This document shows, piece by piece, positions 38,801-50,939 of a DNA stretch of 64,000 bases; within the stretch, counting starts at the first letter, position 1; each line of letters starts with the position of its first letter. The translations under genes and the position numbers were made by a program. Origin of the DNA: Caprimulgus europaeus (Eukaryota; Chordata; Aves; Caprimulgiformes; Caprimulgidae). The notes beneath the pieces are model-generated. The model was not told where the DNA came from. It worked only from the letters and a program-made list of their open reading frames with translations, and made no database searches. The DNA lies in contig OU015535.1 in assembly GCA_907165065.1 (NCBI GenBank), positions 1,550,001 to 1,614,000 on the forward strand, given 5' to 3'.

Positions 38801-41800
38801 ACCCCTGCACCGTTGTCATTCCAGAAAGAGCCATTCTTAAAAACAGGCAACGCTCACTCTCTGCAGGAAACCCGTTCCAGTGCAACACCACTTACCAGCA
38901 AACACTTTAATATAGATTATAAATGTCCCTTGCTACAATTTAAACTCACTACTCTCACTGACATTTCTGAATGTTTCCACCTCCTGCAGGAAAACGATTG
39001 CCATGAAATGCCCCTTTTGATTCTGACATTAATTAATCAAATTAGCTCCCACCACACCTGAGTAAGCAATGCGCAGCGAGTATTTTATCTGGTGATATTA
39101 AATTCCCATTTTCTACACAGACTATGTGGAATTTCATGAAAATGATTTGTTACTCAATAAGATCTGAGATGAAGAGGGATGTGGATCACTTGTGAGCAAT
39201 TCTGAGCAGCAGAAGCTTCTACGTGCATTTCACTGCTGCCTGTTATTGCTCCCATACTTACAGATGTATAATTAAGTTATGTCCCAGGGCATTGCTTCCA
39301 ACCCTCAAATCTTTCCTGGGCAAACATATCCTTTGTCACTACCTAAACTTGTCCACTGAAAATTTATATAATGTGAAGGATCATGATGCAGCTTTGGGAT
39401 TCACTGCTCAGCACTGTGCAGACCGAGCTTCAGTGGCAAGCGACACACGTGGAGCTGGACCAGCTCACGTGGGCACATTCTTCCTGGCAGTGAAGCCTCA
39501 TTGAATCCAGGTTTTTCAAGGCAAGGAGAAATAAAACCAAACAAAACAGGTGACAGGGCAGAGCTGCAGCTCTGAGGGGGTTCCTCAGGACAGCAAATAT
39601 GCCCATGTCCTGCTAGCTGCTCCCCTTCTCAGGGAGAAAAGCTGTGTGCCCATAGCTGAGTAGACAGACCCTGGGGAAGAACAGTAATGGGAAGAGAAGC
39701 CAAGAGGGCTTAAAAAAACCCAACAATGCTGCAATGTCAGAGGAAAAGAGCACAAATCCATGTTTGCCTTCACCTCCAGTCCCCAGGTGACAGGCACACA
39801 GGAGTTGTCTGAGAAGCAGATCTGGTATTCCTCCTGGAAAATGGTCTCTGTCCTGCCACTTGCAATTTACAGGACTGGAAATAAGGAACTCTTAGAGAAA
39901 CACCTAGGGGTGTGAGATCAATGAGATCTATATAAAAGTGTTTTAACCACGTCTCTGTGGTGAACTCAAACCACTCACCTTCACAAGAAGTCCCATCAGC
40001 CATGATCGTGTACCCAGACAAACAAGAGCACACCACATTTCCTTCCACAGTGCTGCAGATGTGCTTGCAGGGGCCATTGTCTGTACAAAGCAAAATTGCA
40101 AAGGCATTAGCATTCACAACACACATCAGCTGAAGTTAGAAACCACCAGGTCATCCAAATATAATGCCAGTTTAGGCAGTGGGGAATGCAGCTTGTAACA
40201 GACAGCCCTCATCATTCCTTACAACCCTCCCACTCCACAGAAACACACCTGTGCCACTCCTACCTGTACTGTTCAGGTGATGCTGCACAGCTGCACTGCT
40301 TACCTTAAACCAAACAGCAGGTGTGTAATATCTCTGAAATCAGAGCACAACCTCCAATTACTTCCTCAGGTTTCCCCTGACAACTCCTCAGCCTTATGCC
40401 AGAGGTAACAAATTAAGGATGTGCACTGAAATCAGATGGTGAAGGGATGTATGGACTTTTATTCAGGCTCTTTAAACATTCCTCACTCATCTGCATCTGC
40501 AGTTTACACCAACATACCTTTACATTTATCCTGCTCTTCTTGTAAGGACATGATGAGAAGAGGCTGAGAAGGAGAGGCTGCCGGAGGGATGGTGGCTTCT
40601 GCTTCCAGCCTTGTCACCTGTCCTCTGTCCGGATCTGTAAGGCAAGGGGGGCAGAGGTGGATCAGAGACAGCACCATCTCCACCAGACACCTCATGGCAA
40701 GGGTCCTGGTCCCACTCATCCCACTCCACCATGGTCTGCAGGAGGAAACGTTTTGGTGACCTGGACAACTGTCTGTGCATGGAGGTGAACAGGCAGCTTG
40801 TGAAGCTGCCATCTGTTTGATGTGAACAACTGTCAGAGCACACACACACAGACAGACAGACACACAGACAGACAGACATAGACACACAGACAGACAGACA
40901 CACAGACACACACACACACAGAGACACACACACACAGAGACACACAGAGACACACACACACACAGACACACACACAGACACACACACAGACACACACACA
41001 GACACACACAGACACACACACACACACAGACAGACACACACACACACACACACAGACACACAGACACACACACAGACACACACAGAGACACACACACACA
41101 GAGACACACAGACAGAGACACACAGACACACACACACAGATACACACACACAGATACACACACACACAGACACACACACACAGACACACACACACAGACA
41201 CACACACACAGACACACAGACAGACACACAGACAGACACACAGACAGACAGACACACACACAGACAGACACACACACACACAGACACACACACACACAGA
41301 GAGACACACACAGACACACACACACACAGACACACACACAGACACAGACACAGACACAGAGAGAGACACACACACACAGAGACACACACACACACACTGC
41401 TGCACACTAATGGAACGCTCACAAACCTCACGGATACACATCAGGGAGCTCAGCTGAAAACAACTTCTGTGGAGTAAACCACTGCAACACCTCATGAATC
41501 AAACTGAAAGGGCTGATTTTATCTTTCTAAAATGCTGCTCTATTGTACAGACAGTGGCTGTCTTTCATTTGGTGTGTGAGGCAAAAAAGGCAGAACCCAG
41601 AACAAGTCTTTAAACTTACTCTGTACATCCTATGTCAACACAGATGAAAAGCAGACACTCACCTCGGCAGCACAGGATCCTCTGGAATGACTTACACAGC
41701 CAAGTGGAAAACACGATAGCTGCCATGTGTCACTAAGATTTTCAACAAACAGTAAAGTTAAAGGTATCAGAATAGGTTTGGGTTTTGGTTTTTTGTGGGG

Positions 41801-44800
41801 GTTTTTTTTGGTGACACTTATTTTGCCTGTTAAATAACTGAAAGCACTTGTAACTAATATAAGGTTTCAGCTTTTTGGGTTATCTGATATAATCTTGCCA
41901 TTGGAGAACTCCAGACATCAAAACAATTAGAACACAATAAACTTTCTTTTCAAGACTTCCACCACACTAGATATATTTAGATTTTGTCTCACTGAAAGAT
42001 GTTAATGATTTTAGATAAAAATCAAAGTTCAGGAAGCAATGCTGTCTGTCTGAACTGAGTCAGGTTTATCTAAAGGAAAGCTAACTGTGAAATACAAAAT
42101 GACTCTAAGAAGAAAAGGTTATTTCATTAACCATCTTTACAAATCCTCTTCTGAAAAGCAAAATCAGACTTGATTTAAACATACTAAATACCACCCTAAC
42201 CTCCTGCCACTGATACACATAAATGAGGCAGAATTAAGTTTACTAAACCGTTGTTTTTCTTTATTGACCTGTCCAATTTCCACAGCAAATATCCATGCAT
42301 CAGTACCCATAAAACAACCTCACAGAAACTACCCAGAAACTGAAAGAAAAGCTCAGTAGATCAACGCAGGTGGCACAAAGCCACCATCACTCACGGTGTC
42401 TCCTGCCCATTTTCTCACCTGGAGAGCAGCTGGTCCCGTCATCTTGCAACGTGAATTCTGGAAAACACGAACACTTGTAGGACCCCACGGTGTTTATACA
42501 CAAATGCTGACAGAGTTCCCCACCGTAGAGAAGACATTCATCCAGGTCATCTCCAGGCAGGTTATTTGACAGTTCAGCTTCATTGCTGATGGACAAAGCT
42601 TCATTGTGATCTTCTGTCTCTGAAACTACAACAGAACAAGACTTGTTGGCTCTCCAACAGGTGCTTTGGCATTAGGATTGCACAGGACGGAGCATCTGGT
42701 CACACAAGCTCCAGATACAGTCAAATCTACCCAGAACAGTTACTCCAAGGACAAGAGGAAACAAACCCATCCTGAAGAAAAGACCACTGTGCTGCAGGTC
42801 CACTACCTCCTTCCACAAGGCTGGAGGGACAGCGTTTTAGAGGAGCCACCAAGAGAAAGGGTGACCCTGGGAGGTGGCAAGCTCACCTCTCACACGGACT
42901 CCTAACACCATCATTATTGTTACTTGAGCTAAAGCAGCACCATGAAGCACCATCTGAAACTGGCCTCACTGAAGAACCACACTGAATTTCTAATCTTGGG
43001 AGAAAAAGTTACCTAATTGGTTTGGAAACTCTTCTCAACACCACTAGTAGTTTATTAGCTACTTCTGTAGCCAGCACTAGAAACATTCTGGGACCCACTT
43101 CACAGTGACGTGGCTACCCCACTCACTGCTTCTGAGCACTGGCAAAGCTTTGGCTTTTTCATTTCCTCACCAAGTCTGACAAGACCTCCTGTGATACTGA
43201 AATGAATCGTTCGGTGAGTTTCTCAGGCACCTTTTCCTAAACACATCCATGCAAAACTTCCTCACTCAGTGAGGTTCCAGGTAGGTCAAAACAAACCCTT
43301 ACCTTTGTTGGCAAGAGAACAGAGACGTTTAGTTGATGAGAAGAGAATGGACAAAAGCTGAACCCCAGCAGATGCAGGAGGTTACCACGCAACTCATGCA
43401 AGACAGGTGGCCACAGAGTGAGGCTGGAAGGAGCGTGACCTTGGGCTGAGGGAGGAAGCATGGCTGTCCAAGCTCCAGATCAGTCCTGCTCCCTTTGTCA
43501 CACCTCTCTGGCTGCAGGGATTTGACTCAGCTCTTGAGCATCACTACATTCATATGTTGAAAGAGTGAAAAAAAAACCTTGCAGTGCTCTGGTGCTCTCC
43601 AGAGTGTGCTGTGAGAAAGTCCCTGTGATGTTCAGCAGTACAACAGGAAATCTATTCCCAGGATGTTTCATTGGTATCATAATCCATGGGACTGCTTTGG
43701 CTGGAAAATACTCATAATCTGCTTTATGCAGAATCTTTCAGGATTGCTTCTGCTAAAAGACAATGACCAGCTTCAACTCTGCTTCTTACCAAGGGCGAGT
43801 GGCAGGGGTCTGTACTATGTGACCTGGGGCTGAAGGGGGAACCTAAACCCCAAACTACTACAGAAGGTAAGTTTTGATGATCAGAAACACCTACTTTTTT
43901 AATTCAAAACTGTTTTAAGAACAAAGGAGTCTCTATTTGATCTGAGAGGGAAGGCAACTGTGCTCCTGTAGCATTAATCCTCACAGCACCTCCCCGTACA
44001 ACCTTGCAAGGCAGAGACCTTACCTGCACTGTCTCCAAATCATCAGTCGACACTTACCCTTCTCAGGTGTCACAGTTGGCAAAGGTTCAGGATGTCTTTT
44101 TATTTCTGGATGAATAAAATGATCTCCCCCTTCACAGCAGGACAGCATCACATGAGAGCAGGGGTAGCCCAGATTGATGTTGGACTCGCAGGTTTTCCCC
44201 TCACTCCGTAATCGCAGGCCCAGATGACAGCAATCACAGCATTGCTGCAAAGGAAGCATCAGGAGCAAGGATTGAACACAGAGCACTCAGGGATGAGCCC
44301 ACACACACCTGGAACAGATCTGCTCTTTCTTTAACAGTGCAGCATCTGGAAAAGCACTTTGGGTTTAGACAGATGCAAACATCAAAGCTTTACTTGTGCT
44401 TGTGTTTGCCACCCCTGCACAACCAGGCACACAGCCATTGCTCTGTACAGAGTATATTACAAACAAAATAATGCAGATCTCTACCTTGTTGCATTAGATC
44501 TCAAAAAATGGTTAGCTAGCTGCAGCAATGTGAAAGGAATTGTGAATACCTTGCATGGACACGAGGATCAGCAGCAGCATCTGGGCTCTATGCACCACTG
44601 CCCTGCAAACCTTTAATCACCTGGGTGTCCTGGCGAGCATCCTGCAGAGACAGTGGCCAGAGAAAGGCCAGAGGACATTTCCTGAGCTCTTTTGCCTTCT
44701 TTTTCCTGAGTGCACCCAAGCAGCAGCTTCACTGACAGGTTGATGCAATGGGGTCTCTCTGAAATGTAGTCTCTCTTGTGGTCTCTGCTGCAGGTTGCAG

Positions 44801-47800
44801 GCAAAAACTGTGCTGGGCTTTACTCAGTCACATACAATTCTATTGCACAGTCTATTGGCTGGGTTTGGGCTTAATACAAGAGGAAGAAGGGAAGAAAGCT
44901 ACATGCAGAATCAGGAGAGGAATGCATGTCTCGGATGTCTCTGACTTGGATTTCGTTTGCTTTAAAGAATTTAAAGGCCACAGATATACATCAGATAAAT
45001 TATATCAAACTCAAAAAGTCTACACTGTGTATGCAGAGTGGATAGCTAAACAAGCAAGGAAGCTGAGGAGCTGCAAATCTCTGCTACAGAGACACACAGG
45101 GGCCATATGTGAATTCAGGATGCCTGTCTGGATTTAAATGTAAGTGTCCTGATCTTTTATATATATATCTATATACATATCTTTTATATATATATCTATA
45201 CACACATATATTTAGATGCTTTCACTGACAGAATAGTTATAAAATGCAGAGTCTCTTGCCCTCTACAGCACTCCATTGACAGTTCAGACACCCAGCCCAG
45301 CAGCATCATTTAGAGTTCACAGGACACTGAACCAGCCCCTCTGAACCAGGAGATTCCAGTCTGTGCAAATATTCAGTCTACAAAAAGGCGTCAGACACAT
45401 GAAACGAAGGTCATAACTCAAACTGGCACCAGTTAGCTATGTCAACAGAAACTCCAAGGATGGAAGAGAAGAAAACTGGAGTAAGCTCCCACCTCCCAGG
45501 AGAGGGATCTGTGACCTGAGAGCAAACAAGAGCAGCAGTGTTGTCCGTGGAAATGGGAAGGAATCACGTTCCCTCGTCAGCAACCCGAGCTGGGCACTCA
45601 CAGGAAATCCGAGTCAGTCTCCACTGGGCAGACAGGGAAACTCGTCCCCTGACAGCTCAATCTGCAGAAACTCTTCTGCTGAGTCACCTTTTCAAGGTTC
45701 AAACCCCACAGCTTAGGGTTTCCTGAGCATTTCCCACGCAGTGTATATCCCAGCCCAGGACCTACAAATCCAGCTCCTGTTTTACGTCCCCGCTTCCTCC
45801 TCTGAAAAGTCCCCAAACATCATAAATAGTGGACATTATTCACACCTGCAATAGGCACAGCCACAAAGGGTTGCCCTGATGTGCCCAAATAAGTTGGTGA
45901 AAAACTTACAGTACATGTCCTGAAGACACTAAATTGTTTTTGATACTAAATGGGCTAAATAATCTTTTGAAAAGTATTTAAAAAAATAAATAAATCTAAC
46001 TATAGTGGATTGTGGTCATGCTAGAAAAGAGAAAAAACCTTTCTTCATCCTCCCCAAATTCAGAACCCCTAAATTAAAGATTTTATGAACTGAAAATACT
46101 ACTTGCTGTAAATATTTTTAGTTTTGGTGCAATTTTTTTCAGCCTCAATACGCAAAATAAAAGAAGGCGAATAAATGTTTTTACTGAAGTACTATAAAAT
46201 ATTGGAATTAATAAAGAATATGGCTTGTTTCAGTTATAGTTTTTAGGCACAATTCATCCCATGTGCAGCACCACGGCGGGTGGTTAAAGCAGTCATACAC
46301 TTCTGGGTTCACATATTTTCCAGATGAATCTGTCTCATTTTCCAGTAGAAAAACTTGCTTGTTGAAAAGTTTCTTCTAAAATGCAAAACTCAAATGTCTT
46401 GATTTTCTATTAGCTATCTTCTGAACTTCACCAGAATTCTACAACTGATTTAATAACAAACACAACTGTTTTTACATTGCAATTGAGAAATACACCTTGA
46501 GAATCACTGTTTGATCCACAACTTTCTATGTTCCTCTCAAAAATATCTTTGCTGGAATCCAGCATAACTGGATTTACCATGGTGGCGTCTCCATCCACCA
46601 GGAAAAAGTCCCCAAGCCTGTGCTTTTTGTATTAAGAGTCAGTAACAATTAAAAGCAGCTGAGGATGAAGTTGTATTGAACACAAGCTGAGTACCTGGTG
46701 GCTGCACTCATCTTGAAGCACAAGTAAGGACCCCACACCTAAAACACCTGAAGAAGACCTACACACATCTGCTACCTGGAGGTAAAACCCCTGGCTTTTG
46801 GGGTTTACCACAGTGTAAACATTTTGCAAAGCCTTTGGGGCAACTAACTTATCTTTCCACGTGCCACACAGACTTCTTTGATCTATGGCACCCAGACACA
46901 GCAGTCACCGTAGCGGAGCAGATCAGGGGGCACTGCTGTACACTGTCAGCATTTTCTGTGAGGTCACCTCTGACAGAATGGTTAACTAGCATAAAATTAT
47001 AAAATCTTTCTTAAAGTCTCAACAGTCTCAGTATTTATTAATTTTTCTGATTGTTTTCAAGCAGCAGCTGCAGTGACTAAAGAGCAGAAGGAGCTACAGA
47101 GGAAGGCAAAGCCGTTCCTTTGAGAATTTTACCATTTCAGATGCTTCTCTTGAAGAAAAACCCTACATTGGAACTGGCACAAGGAGCAATTCCACCAGAG
47201 TATGTTGGGACTTGTTTCAGTTCAGACAGGAATGATGATGTTTTCCTTCTCTACTTCTTTCTGAGGAATGGCAGGACTTATCTACAGCTTGTGCTCTGTC
47301 TGGCGTGCAAAAGACCCACAGTGAAAACCTAAGAATAATCCTGTCACACTTCAGAAATATCAATATCTTCTCCTAAATGCACCAATTCTCTTTTTATTCT
47401 AATGGTAGACTCCAGACCCAAGTAAATACCAGTTCTGAGAATGACAAATTGGCATAGCTAATTAAACCTGAAACTTTAAACCCTGCAGTAGACATCCATG
47501 TATTTTGCTTTTCCAGAGAACAATTATCCACAAGAATCGCTGATGTATAAGAACAGACAGAACTAATCAGTGTCCTGCTGAGACAAGGGAAGCTGCACTT
47601 AAGCTCAGATATAGCCATGTAAATTACCATCAGGGTGAGATGAATTCTGAAACCCACCCTTCTGCTAAAAGCAAGACAAGTGGGCAAGCAAGATGCTGAA
47701 TCTTCAAACTGGTTTAAATTGGTTTGGCTCCACTGATTCTCATAAAGCACATCTCATTTATAGAAGCTGAGGCTGTGGCTCCTGATTTGTGATTTGAACC

Positions 47801-50800
47801 ATTTGTTAATGGTCTGCCTTTATTTATGAACAAAAGCTTCCATCATCATCTGAAATGCTTGTTCCATCACTTTGTGTAACTGGGAAATGAGGCTGCAGCT
47901 CAACGCTGCACCAAGCACACTGCTCCCTAACGGCTTCCGCGCTGGAGCTTCCGTGAAGTTTTGCCCTAAATTCTTCTACACCATAGATATAAAAACTAAA
48001 ATGGTCTTTTCAGCTAGTTCTAAAGTGAGAAAGCAAAAGCAATACAGCAAGTTAAATCTTAAAAATTGAGATGGAGGTCATTCAAAACATTCCTGTGACG
48101 TTATGAAAGGGGCTGCATCACCAGGCAGTCGAAACCTGAACACAAGCAGCGTAATTTCCCCGCCGCATTCCTGCAGCTTCATCATCTCCTGTGCTCTGTA
48201 ATAATGTGTGAAGAAATTCTGGCTAAAGGGAGGAAATGAGGACACCTCAGATTCAGAACAAAACCTCCAGAAGCATCAGAGCAACTTACCTTATACGACG
48301 ACCCTCCACAGGGATCGCTTTCCTCTGGTCCGCACACATCTCCTTCCTTGGCAGCGACCATGCCAGCCAGGCAGCTGTTCTCCTTGACGGTGGAGACACA
48401 ACACTGCTTCTGAGCAACTCTGCAAAGGAGCACGGAGGCCAAGCGTTCACTGACATTGAGAAGACATCAGCATGGGATGCAAAAAACCCCAGACCTACTG
48501 GATTCACAATCCATTCCACAGACTCGGCCTCTCCTTGACGTGTGTGTCAATACCAGTGTAACACAGAGGGTGCCACTGACCTTCGCAGGATATATTTATT
48601 TTGTCTTATTTCTATTAAAAAGATGTATGGATAAATGCTCAAGAATTCTTATGTTCAGGTCATTGTCTCTCAAAATCTGGTCACCAGTATCCCTTACAGC
48701 TCATCTATATTTGTGCAATAGTCCCTCTTCCCCATGTTTTGCTTCTCAGAAGTCTTGGGAAGGTTTCAGAAGAGAAAACAGACAGAAAACGTCTTCCCTG
48801 GAAAGCAGGAAAGGGAGATGCACCAGAGCACACTTCCTTCTTCACCAACCAGAGCACTGAAGCTCTGGACAGGACTTAGGGACAGGGGGCCTACAAGAAA
48901 GCTGGGGAGGGACTTTTCATAAGGGCAGTTAATGACAGAACAAAGGGTCATGGTTTTAAGCTGGAAGAGGGATGAAATTCTTTGGTGTGAGGGTGGTGAG
49001 ACCCTGGCCCAGGTTGGCCAGAGAAGCTGTGGCTGCTCCTCCCTGGAAGTGTTCAAGGCCAGGTTGGATGAGGCTTTGAGCAACCTGGTCTAGTGGAAGG
49101 TGTCCCTGCTGCTGGCAGGGGGGTGGGACTGGATGAGCTTTGAGGTCCCTTCCAACCCAACCCAGTCTGGGATTCCATGATTCCATGATTAAGGGAAGTG
49201 TCACATCACAAACCCCCTGTAAAGCCCCTCTATAGCCCCACAGATTGCAACCGAGAGTTTCAGCTTTCCTTTAGCTGCAGTTACCAAAGAGAAGGTTATG
49301 GGTGACCTGCTCCCTGTGTGTGAGTCCTTTGGGAACGTGCATTTCCTGTACATGGCTCTTCAAATGAACCAGTTTAACGAGATTCACTGGAGGTTGAAAT
49401 GAAACAGATTAAAAATGGAATTTAACAGACGTTATGAGTAAGGGAAATTTCCCTTCTGGACAGATCTGGTGGCATGAAGGAATTAAGCAAAGTTTATCTT
49501 TTTCCAAGAATAATCTTGATGTCAAACTCTCTTTTGTTGCTGCATCATCAGAGGACACACTCCTGCCCTGGGCTGCCCTGGGAACCAGGAATGGGAGGCT
49601 GATGCATTTCAACAGCCAGTGCCTCATGGCAAAGCAATTCTCCTGCAACAGAGGTACTTGCAAGCAAACAATTTTTGTCACCCAGACACCATTATTGCTG
49701 TAATAAAAGATAAAAAAGAAAGAAAAAAAAGAACCCAACCCCCCCCCAAAAAAAAAGAAAAAAAAGAAAAAAAGCAAAAAAGCGAGGAAAGAGGGAAAAA
49801 AAAGGAAAAAAAAGGAAAAAAGGAAAAAAGGAAAAGATTTTTTAAAAAATATTTTTTTTTAAAGAACAAAAAGGAATGCTTTTATTCCAGTAGAAACCAG
49901 GCAGTGACAGGCACCACTTGGCCACTTTCCTGATACCAATGGCCACTTGTGTCAGCTTGATGTTAATATTTTTATGCTGATAGCCTAAGAGAGATGTAAC
50001 CAGGGAGCAGTGGTTTGAGGGTTTGGGTTTGATTACAGGAAGGAGATTACCGCCTCCACAAGCTTTTTTTCTCAGGGAGGTTAGTTTGCTAATCCAGGGT
50101 TAATTGCCAACTGGAGAAATACAATTTTTTGAGCAATGAATGGGTATTACCCACATTTTTTCAAGTACCAGTAACTTAACTATTATTGCTTACCTAAGAC
50201 ACCCTAACTATCATGAAAAGAGGATTCAGAACATTTCTGCTTTAGGGAAGGAGTTCAGGAGTTAAGATCAGTGAAATGATGTCAATGTATTAAAGGATGT
50301 GAGTCTAATTGGGACACAGAGTGTCAGCCAAAAGCAGGATTCCTACTTGTACAGAGGAGGAAAATGCCACCCAGACAAACACTGCTCTGTTATGATAAAA
50401 CACATCTCAATTATGAGACAAAACTACTATCCTGGGTCAGATGAGATTTCACCTAGCCCAACATCCTGTTTTTGATACAGCCAGCAGAACAAGCTCTGGG
50501 AGTATTTTGACACCTGGACAATAACTGAGTATCTAAGTGTTTCCTTGCTTTGTTTTAAGTTCATTCATCGAGTTATGACACATCAGCTCTTTCAGGTAGT
50601 CCCAGTTCCCATCCTGCAGCTAGTGGTGTTGGTCACTGTTGGCCCTCTAAGAGCTGACGCTACAGGTGGCTTCAGCCTTGAGCAAGTAATTCCTGACTTT
50701 GAGTGAAAAATAAAACAAAGCACACTGACAAGAAAAGAGTGTATGAGACAAGATAAGGGATGAGTTATGTGCTGTAATTAGTAACCACTCAGAAGTAAAA

Positions 50801-50882
50801 GAATGGCTCATGAACAGGTGAAATTATCCAATCAAGTATTGTCACCAGGCGTGTGAACAGTAGCTTTTAGCCAATGAAGAGT

Positions 50883-50939
<57 letters not shown>

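Larger units (their letters stand above)
38613..48289 (-). other. FBLN2 introns between the anaphylatoxin-2 and EGF3 exons
   Basis: Introns 38613-39978, 40081-40517, 40635-42418, 42626-44057 and 44245-48289. Contents beyond the exons listed: the microsatellite at 40,839 and the TA-rich repeat at 45,152. Nothing else is recognised. Confidence 0.8.

Noticed and set aside
40839-41397. CRISPR-like or satellite array
   Set aside because: It is a simple-sequence microsatellite with no spacers or long repeat unit.
40504-41495. Three overlapping Cys/Val/Ser-rich minus-strand reading frames of 220-301 codons
   Set aside because: They are translations of the CA/CAGA microsatellite; a repeat with these units lacks stops in several frames. 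Only the 40518-40634 end is real FBLN2 exon.
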